NCBI GenBank assembly: GCA_031761405.1
Contig: JASEVX010000003.1
Location: forward strand, 141,182,700 to 141,246,699
From: Serripes groenlandicus
Lineage: Eukaryota; Mollusca; Bivalvia; Cardiida; Cardiidae
Direction: 5' to 3'
DNA: 64,000 nt
This document shows positions 11,766 through 25,200 of the stretch, piece after piece. The position numbers and the translations under genes were made by a program. The notes beneath the pieces are model-generated. The model saw only the letters and a program-made list of their open reading frames with translations. It made no database searches and was not told where the DNA came from. The first letter of the stretch is position 1. The number at the start of each line of letters is the position of its first letter.

Positions 11766-11961
11766 TTAACCCTTTCCCATATGTAGATCCTCTCTGAGTC
11801 ATCTGCAACAGATTGCTAGAAAGCATTGTAGCAGAAGTAGTAATGGCTCATGAATATGATATATTTTTTCCTTTTTTCACTATGTTTTCATCTTGATTTA
11901 ATAATTAAAGTTTCACTTAGAGATTTTCATTGCAGATTTGTTGTATGTGGAAAAGGGTTAA
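11766..11961. mobile_element. TTAA-bounded hairpin MITE (CCCTTTCCC family)
   Basis: TTAACCCTTTCCCATATG at the left and GTGGAAAAGGGTTAA at the right, with CATCTGCAACAGA inside. A worn member whose central hairpin is poorly preserved. Confidence 0.8.
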
Positions 11962-12342
11962 GAAAATGACTTAAATGAGCTATGACAGGAGAGATGAGAT
12001 TGTACAAAAATGTTCTAAACAGTACCTCACTCTTAAAGTAGAGTTTGAAAAGTAGTTCAAAATAAATGAATGGTTGAGACAGAATAGACAGTTGCAAAAA
12101 TCAATGGCATTTTAACAACTTACAAGTTTTTGGAATTGCCTCCTTAAAAATAATCTAAAAACAATTAAGTCTGAAAAGTTGCAAGAGTAATTTCTTAAAC
12201 ATTATGAGAAAAGGAGAAATTGCTAGTAATGAGCAGATTCTTCTTTCACCACAATACTGTCACAAAGGGCAAAAGGCCATTTTACATATCATTATGCTCC
12301 AGTTTAGGAGCATCAACAGAACACAAAAGGTGGGAAAAGCTT

Positions 12343-12563
12343 TTAACCCTTTCCCTCATATAAACTACCCCTCCGCAGCAGACGGCTTTTTGAAAACAGT
12401 GACAAAAGAAGAAATTGCACAAAACGTGCAATTTCTCCTTTTGCCTCAATGTTTTCCACTTTTAGTCATAGGTTATCCATTCAATTATGGAGATTTTCTA
12501 TGTTTTGACAAAATACGTTCAAAGACGTCTGCTGCAGAATTGTCGTTTGAGGGAAAGGGTTAA
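12343..12563. mobile_element. TTAA-bounded hairpin MITE (CCCTTTCCC family)
   Basis: TTAACCCTTTCCCTCATAT ... GAGGGAAAGGGTTAA. Central perfect stem AGAAATTGCAC / GTGCAATTTCT, outer GCAGCAGACGGC / GTCTGCTGCAGA arms. Reads as a near-complete palindrome. Confidence 0.9.
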
Positions 12564-12603
12564 CAGAGATATGATATCATTTATTTACATGTTTATATAC
12601 AAA

Positions 12604-13020
12604 TTAACCCTTCCCTCATATAGACGTTTTTTGTCGCCTCTGCAGCAGACGGCTTTTTGAAAACATAGTGACAATAGAAGAATTTGCTCCAAACAAGCAC
12701 CATTTGCCACAATGTTTTCCACTCTTAGTCATAGGTTATCCAATCAATTATAGAGATTTTCTATTTTTTGACAATATGTGTTCATTCTTCTGCTGCAGAA
12801 TTGTCATATGACGCAAAGGGTTAAACCTTTACCACTTGCAGACGCACTTAATCCATCTGCAGCACATTTCTGAAAACACAATGGTAAAAGGCAAAATTGC
12901 TTACTGAGCAACTTCTCCAGTTGCCACATTGTTTTCAACTCTATTGAATAATAAGTTTCATTCATAGAGGTTTTCGTTATTTTGCATCAATGATAACAAA
13001 GTTGTTGGGAAAAGGGTTAA
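12604..13020. mobile_element. two abutting CCCTTTCCC-family MITEs sharing one TTAA
   Basis: First copy 12604-12824, second 12821-13020. The TTAA at 12821-12824 ends the first and starts the second. Both show the inner CTGCAGCAGA arms and CCACAATGTTTTC-type hairpin sides. Confidence 0.85.
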
Positions 13021-13246
13021 AGGTAAGTATAAGGGTTTTAGATAGAACATTTTCCATGTCAAGTTCTTTTATTAGATCATGTATTTCCCAACTTACATAA
13101 GCTATTGTAACAGAATGTTGCATAGATTCATTTTCTTTCAATAAAAATGTAAACAATTATAAAAATATTTCAGAAACTAGACAGCTTTTTTTTGGTAAAT
13201 TCTATTGCAAATAAAATATTTACAAGGCACATTTAAAGATATATAT

Positions 13247-13442
13247 TTAAACCCTTCCCACATATTATTGCCTTTGGGGTATATCTGCAGCAGACGCCTT
13301 TTGAAAACATTGTAGCAAAGGGGGCAACTGCTCCATAATTTAACTTCAATTTATGGAGTACATGATTGTGTATTTTGATATTTTTGCCTAGATGTTTCTT
13401 ATGTCCTCTGCTGCAGATTTGTTATATGTGGAAAAGCATTAA
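13247..13442. mobile_element. TTAA-bounded hairpin MITE (CCCTTTCCC family)
   Basis: TTAAACCCTTCCCACATAT at the left, ATGTGGAAAAGCATTAA at the right, with TCTGCAGCAGACG and CTCTGCTGCAGAT arms. Confidence 0.8.
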
Positions 13443-13774
13443 ATATATTCAAAGCTTATAAATATTTATTGAAAACTCAAACAAAACATGATTCCGTATT
13501 TTTTGGAAACCCCTATTCCTACCTTAAATACACTTAATGATAATTAACATACACTTTGTGGATTATTCTGTGCTCATTTTGAAATTACATGTAGTATAAT
13601 AAAGGAGAATCTCAAAGCTGTGGATCTATAGAACATGTTAGGCATCCTCATTTCAACTCATGTGGAATGGTCATAAAACAAAAATTTGTATATCACTTCA
13701 CAATACTTACAATTTACCTAATTAAGACTTTTGCACATAGATATGTTATAATGACATACATATCAGTTTAAGTT

Positions 13775-14000
13775 TGAACTTATTTTTTTTACACTGATTG
13801 GGAAACAAGCTTTCAGCTTATATTAATCACGCTAGATGTCTGCTTCCTGGAGACATAACCAGTACTCCTGCAGTTTTTATGTGGAAAAATATACTAAAGA
13901 CCGAAACCATTCATCGCGGGACCCGAACCCGAGACCTTTGGTATGAGATCGACGACAATCTACCTCTGCCCAACTGTCTTCCACTACTTATATGAGCTAT
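13775..14000 (-). mobile_element. tRNA-related SINE, minus orientation (family 2)
   Basis: Shares AACAAGCTTTCAGCTTATAT...TAACCAGTACTC and TGTGGAAAAAT with the nested copy at 25940-26091. On the minus strand a B-box-like GGGTTCGGGTCCC follows a GGGCAGAGGTAGA A-box-like stretch. Confidence 0.65.
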
Positions 14001-14010
14001 TGGGCAAATT

Positions 14011-14909
14011 TTGGTTCTAGGTGCATAAACACTCTCACAGAATCTTCACTTACTGCATACTTGTTACATATATCTAAACACATCTTCTGACAAAAAACTA
14101 TAAGTGAAGCCCCATTAATTTTACACAATTATAAATTCTTACATTGTCTACAAGACCCAAATCTGCCAGACGAGGCTATTTTAATATAATATGTCTTTGA
14201 ATGTTTAATATGAAAATAATAGATAAATGACAGTTTAAATTTGATGAAAATGCTTGCATGTCACAATTACATTTTTCTTTGTGCACAGATTGGGATCAGG
14301 TAAATATTGTCAAGCAATACTTACAAGCCGTTTTACTAAACTGGGAATACTGTTATAAAACAAATCTAGAGCACACAACTCTTAAATCATCTAGACTAAA
14401 ATATGGAAAATCTCTATAAAGGGAAATTAATTTGCTGTATAGAGTTGAAAACATAGTTGCACAAGGAGGATTTGTTCATTTTGAGCAATTTCTCCTTTTG
14501 TTGCAATATTTTCAAGGTGCATCAAAAAGCTTCTGTATTGGCGGAAAGGGTTTATTATGAGTAAGGATTTATAACTCATAAAAAAGATTACATGGAAAAT
14601 ATAAACTCAAATCTTACATTTTTTTACATTCAAAAGTTCTATAGTACATTAAAAAGCATCTAAATACAGCTACAAAATGTAAATATTCATAACAAATTGA
14701 ACTTAAAGTTTGAACACACATAATAAATACCTTTCAGTAACAAACAACATGATTGTGAACACTGTTTTTATTCCTTGTCTTACATGCTTTTAAAGACTTT
14801 CAAATTGAAACATCATCTAATAAAATTTTCGTTTCTTTCTTTTAGATATTTTCAATTCGGAAGACTATAAAAACATCATATCAATTAATGTGGTATAGAT
14901 GTAATTTAA
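14011..14909. other. AT-rich intergenic DNA with a MITE fragment
   Basis: No gene seen. 14444-14556 holds half of a CCCTTTCCC-family MITE (GAGTTGAAAACATAGTTGCA ... GAGCAATTTCTCCTTTTG ... GCGGAAAGGGTTTA). The rest is featureless to me. Confidence 0.6.
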
Positions 14910-15112
14910 CATCATTTCCAACAGTATTTCAATTATATCCAGATGCCCATTTCACATTACGGTTGTTTCCGGACTCTCTCGCACCAGTACTTGACACAAC
15001 ACTTCCCTACATAGTTAGACTATCTAGCCTAACGGTGGATGAAGAATGAAGCTAGTGATTTTTGTCACTCATCAGAAAAAAATGAATGGTAGAGCTCAGA
15101 TTCGAAGTAATT
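14910..15112 (-). mobile_element. SINE-like repeat (CAACTGGCTGC family), minus orientation, worn
   Basis: Holds the TTTCAATTATATC(C/A) ... CACCAGTACTTGACACAACA ... GACTTTTGTCACTCATC order seen in the better copies at 20334-20640 and 22975-23240. Confidence 0.6.
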
Positions 15113-15152
15113 GGGAACAGATCAATTTATGAAACTAAAGTAAGCTTCTCCA

Positions 15153-15660
15153 TTGAACCTTTCCCACATACAACAATTCTGCAGCAGACGACTTTGTAAA
15201 CATCGTCTTGAGCAATTTCTCCTTTTGTCACAATGTTTTCAAAAGTCGTCTGCTGCAGAGGCGTCAGAAAGTGTATATATGTTGGAAAGGGTAAAAACAT
15301 TGTCCGGTGATGAGATACAACTGTTGAACAATAAGTCTCTACTTCATCTTTTGACAATAGGAAGGAAAGATTTAGACTATTCAAATCTGTTTTCTTTTAG
15401 TTATTTCATTTTCTTCTCCTCATATTGGATTTAAAAATCCCTCTGCTGCAGAAGCGTTAAACATTCTCTGTATCAGGAATTGAAAGGATATTAGTGTTTT
15501 TTTCTTTATAAAAGGCAAATTTCTAATCAGGAAGAATTTTGCTTCAGTTATTGTACTCGTAAACAAAACTGAAGACACAGTGAGAAAAGAAGAACTTAAC
15601 TTGTTTTGAGCAATTTCTCCTTTTCCCACAATGTATTTAATGTAACAAGTATTCTACCAC
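15153..15660. mobile_element. CCCTTTCCC-family MITE (15153-15295) and further fragments
   Basis: 15153-15295 is a short, very symmetric copy: CTGCAGCAGACGACTTTG / CAAAAGTCGTCTGCTGCAG arms. 15430-15460 and 15575-15640 hold pieces of a second copy. Confidence 0.75.
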
Positions 15661-15702
15661 TAAAAACTAATTAGAGAGCAATCTGTGGTAGGATTGAAAA
15701 CA

Positions 15703-15970
15703 TATGAGCCGTCCCGAAAGAAAACAAACATTATGGCCTCTGCGTAATGTATCGACCTAGATCAGCCTGCGCAGTCCTTGCAGACTGATTCGGGCCGACA
15801 CATTCCTTCTCAGGGGGGATAGAGGTAAAAATAATGATTCTGAAACAGAAAATCCACAGGAGGCAAAAAGTCTCTATCCGAGTAAGCCTGCACGGCATGC
15901 TTAGGCTGATCTGGGTCGATACTTTACGCAGTCAACAATGTTGTTTTTCTCGTGGTACGGCTCATACCAA
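15703..15970. mobile_element. palindromic MITE with GAGCCGT terminal inverted repeats
   Basis: Left end ATGAGCCGTCCCGAAAGAAA, right end TTCTCGTGGTACGGCTCAT, imperfect inverted repeats of about 25 bp. Inner arms GATCAGCCTGCGCAG... / ...GGCTGATCTGGGTCGATAC are also inverted. It is of a type I associate with clam genomes. Lies just 3' of the KMT2 gene. Confidence 0.85.
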
Positions 15971-16025
15971 GTGTCATTATAGGTAATGTAGTGAGTTAAG
16001 AGTCGAGACATCTTTTCTGTTAGAC

Positions 16026-16031
16026 TTTATT
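16026..16031 (-). other. candidate polyadenylation signal of the KMT2 gene
   Basis: AATAAA on the minus strand (TTTATT on plus), 76 nt after the stop codon. This would give a 3' UTR of about 100 nt. Short, but nothing better is seen before the palindromic repeat at 15703-15970. Later sites cannot be excluded. Confidence 0.5.
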
Positions 16032-16106
16032 TTGAAGTCTGAGAACAGCTGAAAAATTGTGATGCATTTGTTGTCTATGCACTTTATAGTAGGTAATAGT
16101 CTCGAA

Positions 16107-16212
16107 TTAATTCAAGTATCTTCTGCATTTCACTGAACCACATGTACATGGTATCTTAATCTCTTCAATTGGGAATTTGTAGTCATATGTTAATTCTTCT
16201 CCTCGGAAAATC
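16107..16212 (-). CDS. KMT2A: KMT2 final coding exon: end of SET and post-SET, stop codon
   Basis: 106 bp, acceptor [24 protein letters not shown] holds the catalytic Tyr pair (about 2998 and 3000). [13 protein letters not shown] is the post-SET zinc site, C-x-C-x4-C, and ends with the family-typical Leu-Asn before TAA (16107-16109). The loop before the first post-SET Cys is about two residues shorter than in human KMT2A. Confidence 0.96.
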
Positions 16213-19200
16213 CTGCAAATAAAAAAAGATGTAATTTTTCTTTTATATTTCCATATTTGTAGATACATGTATTACTATATCTATGTCAGTTGTTTTAAAA
16301 GTAGACAAGGTTTACCCTTTCCTTCATATAGACGCTTTCTGACGCCTCTGCAGCAGCCAGCTTTTTGAAAAACATGGTGACAAAAGAAGAAATTGCACAA
16401 AACGAGCAATTTCTCCTTTTGTCACAATGTTTTCCACTTTTAGCCATAGGTTATCCATTCAATTATAGGGATTTTCTATTTTTTGACAAAATATGTTCAA
16501 AGTCGTCTGCTACAAAATTGTCGTATGAGGGAAAGGGTTAATAATGAAACTCTGGTTTATGGATATTACATGTTTTTGTCAAGATGTTTTCAAAGTCGTC
16601 CACAGCAGATTTGTTGTATGTGAGAAAGGATTAGCAATAGTATTCAAAGGAGCACAATGTATTGCCTGCCAACAACTTAAACTAGAACTATCACTATTAA
16701 TAAACAGCACCTTGACCTACATCATAACTTAATTAGTAAAAGGGCCATAACTCTGTAAAATATCATGCAATTGTAACCCCTTTAGGATATGCACATCTCC
16801 TCTTGGTATAGAAGCTTCCTGTAAAATTTATTTGAATTCCACCCAGTGGTTTGTAAACAAGAGGCCCATGAGGGCCTATGCTCTACTGGAATGAATGAAT
16901 GAAATATGGTTCTTTGCTCATTTTCAATCCAGAGCATGTATGTATGATGAAGATCGGATAGTAAATGGAGGCTCTTTTGTGTTCACAAGCTGTATTATAG
17001 CAATTTTTTACAATTTCATGGGCCATAATCCAGTCTTGCCGGATCTGACTGGTTTTCAAAAGGAACCAAGCTCTCATCAATATTTAACTACTATCTAAGT
17101 TTGGTGAAGATCAGATAGTAAATAGAGCCTCTATTGTGTTCACATGCTCAATTATAGCAATTTGAACAATTTCAAGGGCCATAATCCAGTCTGGCTGGTT
17201 TTACGGAAGGAACCGAGCTCTCATGGATATCTAACTACTGTATAAGTTTGGTTGAGATACAATCAAAAGTGAAGACTGTATCGTGTTAACAAGCTCTTTT
17301 ATAGCAATTTTTACCATTTCAAGGGCCATAATCCAGTCATGCATGAGCTGATCTGGCTGGTTTTCAAATCGAACCAAGCTCTCATGGATATCTAACTACT
17401 GTATAAGTTTAGTTGAGATACAATCAAAAGTGAAGACTGTATCGTGTTAACAAGCTCTTTTATAGCAATTTTGACCATTTCAAGGGCCATAATCCAGTCA
17501 TGCATGGGCGGATCTGGCTGGTTTTCGAAAGGAACCGAGCTCTCATGGATATTTAACTACTGTATAAGTTTAGTTGAGATACAATCAAAAGTGAAGACTG
17601 TATCGTGTTAACAAGCTCTTTTATAGCAATTTTGACCATTTCAAGGGCCATAATCCAGTGATGCATGGGCGGATCTGGCTGGTTTTCGAAAGGAACCGAG
17701 CTCTCATGGATATCTAACTACTGTATAAGTTTAATTGAGATACAATCAAAAGTGAAGACTGTATCATGTTAACAAGCTCTTTTATAGCAATTTTGACCAT
17801 TTCAAGGGCCATAATCCAGTCATGCATGGGCGGATCTGGCTGGTTTTCGAAAGGAACCGAGCTCTCATGGATATCTAACTACTGTATAAGTTTGGTTGAG
17901 ATACAATCAAAAATGAAGACTATCGTGTTAACAAGAAATTGTTTACGGACGGACGCACGGACGACGGACAAATCGCCACGACATAAGCCCTTCTGGCCTT
18001 TGGCCAGTAGAGCTAAAAATAGGCCGGACAAAATACCCCCTAAACAGCACCTTGACCTACACCATAACTTAATTAGTAAAAGGGCCATAACTCTGTAATA
18101 TATCATGAAATTGTAACCCCTTTAGGATATGCACACCTCCTCTTGGTATAGAAGCTTCATGTAAAATGTTATTGAATTCCACCCAGTGGTTTGTAAGAAA
18201 TAGGCTGGACAAAATATGGCTTCCGACCGACCGACAGACTGCCCGACACAGTGACTCCTATATACCCCCTCTTCTTCAAGGGGGTATAACTAAAGTAAAA
18301 CCATGACAAGCCAACAGACACACAAAGGGAAAATTATCTTAAAGTGTTGTCTTGATTTATGGGCACACAACACAAACACTAAGCTCTAATAAGAATTTGA
18401 GTTAATTTCTTGAATAAATAGCAAAATACATAAGAAACTTACTGTTTCAAGGCAAATATCACAATGTGTTTTCTGTTGTCAACTGTGATCACTTTAGAAT
18501 AGCAGTTGGGCTGTAATAGAAAATAATATGATTTAAAGGATAATGTAGTTGAGGAACAATTTGAAACATGTATAAGAAAGAAATAATAATAATTTAGATG
18601 AAGTACTGTTTTATATGTCAAACAACAATAGTCGGTCAAATTTACATATAGATTGAAAAAAACACCACATTCCATCAGTCAAGAAATAGCTGCAGATGAC
18701 TTTTAAAATATACCACTCTCAATAAATTAAGAGTAAAATTATTAAAAAGAGAAGAGCTGAAAACATTGTGGCAAAAGAAGAAATTGCTCATAATGTGCAA
18801 GTTCTCTTTTTGTCACAATGTTTTCAAAAGATGTCCGATACCTATGCGACCAAACCCTAAATATTTTGATATAAATGGAAACAAACAGTAAACTTGTACA
18901 GTCTGTATTTAGTCATAAACAGTAACAGGAGGTATCTAAGTACTTGTACAGTCTGTATTTAGTCATAAACAGTAACAGGTTTCTAAATACTTGTACAGTC
19001 TGTATTTAGTCATAAACAGTAACAGGAGGTTTCTGAATACTTGTACAGCCTGTATTTAGTCATAAACAGTAACAGGAGGTATCTGAGTACTTGTACAGTC
19101 TGTATTTAGTCATAAACAGTAACAGGAGGTTTCTGAATCTGTGTACAGTCTGTATTTAGTCATAACAGTAACAGGTGGTTTCTGAATTCTTGTACAGTCT

Positions 19201-22200
19201 GTATTTAATCATAAACAGTAACAGGAGGTTTCTGAATACTTGTACAGTCTGTATTTAGTCATAAACAGTAACAGGAGGTATCTGAATACTTGTACAGTCT
19301 GTATTTAGTCATAAACAGTAACAGGTGGTTTCTGAATGCTTTTACAGTCTGTATTTAGTCATAAGCAGTAACAGGAGGTTTCTGAATACTTGTATAACAA
19401 GATGGTAAACAGGTAAGATGCTGACCACACTATGCTGTACTAAAACTGAATGTTCTTTTTTTCTTCTCGCCGAGCCCCGGTAGCTCAAGATGTTGTGAGT
19501 TCGAACCCCAGCTTGATCAATATTCTTCCGACGTTTGATAAAACAGCAATTTCTCCTTTTGCCACCGTGTTTTCAACATTTTGCAGCATTGTTGTATGTG
19601 GGAAAAGGTTAAAGGGAGTACAAGTTCCTTACCTCGCATGAATGGTTGATGAAACGAGCAGCACTGCCTCTCATCGTTGCATCTACGACATCTTTATCAT
19701 CTATGCGGAACATGTAACAGCCAATACCCTGTATGTAAAAGTACATAACATAACGTAAATATAAACTTTATTTAACTCATAGTCAAATAATACAAATATA
19801 TTAAGATACAGTGGAAAATCGAATGGTACATATTTACTTGTATACAAAAAGTTATAGGTCTAGACGTGAGGTGAGAGCACTGCATAAATGACACATATAG
19901 AGTCATGGACATGCTAATTTGTTTTCTGGTGCATTGGTACTCTTATTACATAACTTCACTAGAAAAATATGTCTTAACACTTTCCAACTTACAACAAATC
20001 TGTAGCAGACAACTATGAAAACAGCAATAATAAAATATGCAATTTCTCTATAAATGCAAGAATAATTAGTTAATAGAGTTGAAAACATTGTGGTAAAATA
20101 AGGGGAATTGCTCAACATGAGCAATTTCTCATTTTGCCACAATGTTTTAAAAAGTTGTCTTCTGCAGAGGCTTCAGAAAGAGTCTATATGAGGGAAAGGG
20201 TTAAAAGAAAATCATATATGCCAGTTGCAAACATTTTGGGAAAAGAAGAAGTTGCTTCTACGGTGTTGCATTAAATGATATCTGTCTCTGGGAAAGGGTA
20301 ATGACCCTGGTTCATGCAAATCTAAGCACTAATTTTGATTGATTGATTGATTTTGGTTTACACCATTTTCAAAAAGTTTCAATCATATCACAGCGGCCAG
20401 TTCACCTACTCATATGTTTCCTGGTTTTCTCATACCAGTATTCCACACAACATACTTTCCAAGCAACTGGCTGCTTTTCCATATAGACTGTTAGCCCATT
20501 GGTGAAAGACGAATCTTGTCAGTGACTTTTGTCAAACCTCGGAAAGAATGTTTGCCGAGCTAGGGTTCAAACTCACAACCCCTGGATTGAAAGCCCACAT
20601 AGCTACCGACTGAGCACCAAGGAGAGAATATAGTACACACAGGCTGTCACCTGACTATTAACATTAAGGAGTGAAAGAAGAGGGCCAAGATGGGCCTGAA
20701 TCAATCACCTGTAATTGCTAATGTAGGGAAACATTTGATAGAGAATGGGAAAGAAACTGCAAGATGTAAACACCGTTAACAAAACAGCACATAAAAAAAT
20801 ATCAATTGTAATAAGGCATTCTAAATAAGCTGAAGAAAGCCAAATACAACTAGTTATGAGACAAAAACAACATAGCTAGCACCAGCCCTTGGAAGCCATG
20901 TTTTCAATCAATCAACGAGCCAAATTATCTTGAAATCCAACAAGCAGATTCAGAAGCGAAGAATTATAAGATGTTGTCTGGGTGCCATATTTTTACAACC
21001 CATCAATATGACATGAACAAGTTCATTCATTGAATAGAGATCCCCCAACATAACATTTGTAAAACAATGCTTAGACCACCTTGGAATACAGTTACTAAAC
21101 TACATATAGTATGTTCACAAGTTTTCTCTAAAGTTTGACCTAGTAACCTAGTTTTGGAGACCACATGACAAAGTTTCAAATCTGACTGGAGATGAAAATT
21201 GGTGGACTCAAATGTGTTAACCAGGTTTTTCTAAAATTCGGCCTAGTGACCTAGCTTTGAACCCCACATGACCCAGTTTCAAACCTGACTGGAATTTGAT
21301 GGATCCACACACAATTGGTTTACAAATCACAATGGTGAAATTTGACAGGTCAGACACGAGTTTGAAACATTACTTTACTTATAAACCTATGATACGACTA
21401 GTTGTAGAATTAATTTCCTATGACATCTTAAAATAAACACATCAATATGAAACTTATGAGTGATTTTACTTCATAAGAACATTTGGTTTATTCATGATCG
21501 CATAAAATGTGTATACACTAACAAGTTTTTCTGATATTGTTCTTTACTTTGATCCTTATTGTAACAGTTTGTTTCTTTTTCTCTTAAACTGAAACTGCAA
21601 ATCAGTGCCCTCCTTCAAACCTCTTTAAAACTTAGGTTGCAGTCTCGTGTCCAACCTGTCAAATCTCAACATTAGTGACTTGATTTTATGTCTGTTGTTC
21701 GTAAACCGATGGTTTGTGTATAAATTCCTTGTGACCAGTATCTTATAAGGGTAGATTTGTGGCTACAAGCTGGCGTAAAGCACTTTATTTGATCGTCGTT
21801 TTTTTTTTTGTATCAGTCCAAAATGCAAACATTGGTCCAACCTGGCTGATGAAGAAACTAGAACTATCACTGAAGATGATAAATACCCCCTAAACAGCAC
21901 CTTGACCTACACCATAACTTAATGAGTAAAAGGGCCATAACTCTGTAAAGTAACATGCAATTGTAACCCCTTTAGGATATGCACATTTCCTCTTGGTATA
22001 GAAGCTTCATGTAAAATTTTATTGAATTCCACATAGTGGTTTGTAAGAAATAGGCCGGACAAAATATGGCTTTCAACTGACAGACAGACAGACAGCCCGA
22101 CACTGTGACTCCTATATAACCCCTCTTCTTCGAATGGGGTATAATTCCATCCTTTGTCTATACACATGTATAATTATAAGAAAATACTTTTTTTTTAATA

Positions 22201-25200
22201 GTGTACCAGGTCCGTATGTTTCTACCTACTTAATTCTTTGAACCTTGTTGAAAAAGAACCAACAAAGGTACATTGCTGTGCAGTGTAATTGAAATTGGCC
22301 CAATGGTTTAGGAGATGTTTTTGAAGCCAAAAGCTAATGACAGAGAAGGAGTGATCTCAAAAATACTCACCAAACTTCTACACAGCTTATATTCATCCTG
22401 CACATTGAACTGTACCTATCACATGACAAATAGGTCAGAGAACACCATTTATAAACTGACAGTGTTACATACTCAACATGCAAGTTAAATGTGCAATGGG
22501 TATACTACTGATGACTCGAAGGGTCAAATCGATATTGTCATTCATTTCTTAGCCTCTATGTTATTGTGTGGTGCGCACAGATTACTTACCTTGCCTTCAT
22601 AGTATTTCTCCCTGGAATCAGTCATGGAGTTGCGGATAACTTCCCCAGCATACTCTATGATCATCTCTCCTGCGTCAATATGCCTCTTACAGAACAGCCC
22701 ACGTCCATGAATCAGAGATCTGGAAAGGTCATATACAGTGAAACTTGTGCTTTAAGACCACTTTTGTTTAGCGATTCCCGGTCTATAGCAACCACACTTT
22801 TAATTTAACCCAATTACTCATTTTCTGCAACAATGCCCCTGTAATTAAAGACCACTTGAGAACAAAGACCAGTTTGTTCTCTTCCCTCGGGTGGTCTTTA
22901 AATACAGGTTGGACAGTTTTTCATCATACAGTGATTACTTGAAATATTGTTTAACTTGTACTATTTCTTATTAAATTGATTGGGGTTTAACATCGTTTTC
23001 AATGATATTTCAGTTATATCTAGGCAGCCAGTTCACCAAACATGTGTTTCTAAGCATTCTGAACTCCACATAGCATTCTAGCAACTGGCTATCTTCCCAT
23101 ATTGACTATTTAGCCCATCAATGGAAGACGAACGACAATAGTCACTATGACTTTTTTCCATCATTAGAAAGACTGAATGGTGCAGCTTGATAGATCTTGT
23201 CATTACCAACTGAGCTTTTGCAGCTTAACAGATTTTATTGGAACAGATCTGTCCTTGAAAAACAGTGTCACAGCGGATTGGAACCGCTTCTGCTGTGTTC
23301 TTGATAGGATTTTATCACTGGCTTGCTTATCATTAGAATAAACATTTAAGTACAATACATATCTTCATTTACCCTTTCCCACTTGAAGACGCATTTGGAC
23401 TCATCTGAAGCAGGCAACTTTTGCCACAATAATTTCAACTCTATTCCATAAATTAACTTCTATTTAGAGAGTGTTTCCATATTTTTGACTAGACATTTTC
23501 AACTACTGCAGAGAAGTTATTTTGACACCATTTTATATAATTTTTAGACCGTATCATCCCCACCCAAGCCTCTTAATGAGATTAAGTAAATCTTTTAACA
23601 AGAGCACCGCGTACGGCACTGACGCTCGACTGATAGGGAGAAAACAGAAAAAAAAAAGCTGAGCTAAACAAAAAACCTTAACCGGACGACCACGCTGCCG
23701 ACGCCAGGGTCATGACAATAGCTCTTGTTTTTGCAAAAGTCGAGCTAAAAATGATTGAAATATTATGTTAGAAATACTAGAATGGAGTATTTTAATTTTT
23801 GACAGAAATGGGGCAATAAAAATATTTGGATTATCCCCCTTTTGTGAACCAATCACACACATTGATATAAACATTTGTCAGAAGTTTCAATGTAATCCTT
23901 TGAATAGAAAAAAAGTTATTTGAAAACGTGACAAAAATGTGTGACGGACAGACGGAACGTGACGAAAAGGTGCGACACACAGACGCCGGACAAAAACTAG
24001 AATGGAGTGCTCTCCGGAGCACGTGTGTCACCTGCCGAGGCCTTGTCAGAAAATTTTAATTTTTGACAAAAAAGGGGCAATAACTGATATAAAAATATTT
24101 GAATTATACCCCTTTTGTGAACCCATCACAAAGATTGATATAAACATTTGTCAGAAGTTTGAATCCAATCCTTTGAGTAGAACAAAAGTAATTTGAAAAA
24201 GTAATTTAAAAATTTAAATCTTTGACAGAAAAGGGGCAAAAACTATGATATAAAAATATTTGGATTATCCCCCTTTTGTGAACCAATCACACACATTGAT
24301 ATAAACATTTGTCAAAAGTGTCAATGTAATCCTTTGAGTAGAAAAAAAGTTATTTGAAAACGTGACGAAAAAGTGTGACGACAGACAGACGCCGGACAAA
24401 AAAAAAAGTAATCCCTAAGTTACCATGCTACGCAGGTGACACAAAAAAATAGCAAAAATAAATAGTATGAATGAAAACATCAAAATAAATATAAATTATT
24501 GAAAAAAAAAGACATTTATCCAAGAACAAGAGGCCCATGAGGGCCTATGCTCTACTGGCATTGATCTGGCTTGTTTCAAAAGGAACCAATATGTCATCAA
24601 TATTTAAATACCATCTAAGTTTGGTGAAGATCAGATAGTAAATGGAAGCTCTATTGTGTTCACAAGCTGTATTATAGCAATTTTGACAATTTCAAGGGCC
24701 ATAATCCAGCCATGCATGGGTAGATCTGGCCGTTTTTTAGAAATGAACCAAACTCTCATGGATAGCTAACTACTGTATAAGTTTGATTGAGATACAATCA
24801 AAAATAAGGACTGTATCATGTTAACAAGCCATATTATAGCAATTTTGACCATTTCAAGGGCCATAATCCAGTCATGCATGGGCAGATCTGGCTGGTTTTC
24901 AAAAGGAACCGAGCTCTCATGGATATCTAACTACTGTATAAGTTTGGTTGAGATACAATCAAAAGTGAAGACTGTATCGTGTTAACAAGCTCTTTTATAG
25001 CAATTTTGACCATTTCAAGGGCCATAATCCAGTCATGCATGGGCGGATCTGTGGCTGGTTTTCGAAAGGAACCGAGATCTCATGGATATCTAACTACTGT
25101 ATAAGTTTGAATGAGATACAATCAAAAGTGAAGACTGTATCGTGTTAACAAGCTCTTTTATAGCAATTTTGACCATTTCAAGGGCCATAATCCAGTCATG

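Noticed and set aside
18880..19398. CRISPR-like array (regular repeats with spacers)
   Set aside because: Units are contiguous 51-bp repeats without unique spacers, and the host gene is eukaryotic. The CTGTATAGAC array at 1411-2310 was rejected as a CRISPR for the same reason: its spacers are themselves repeated.
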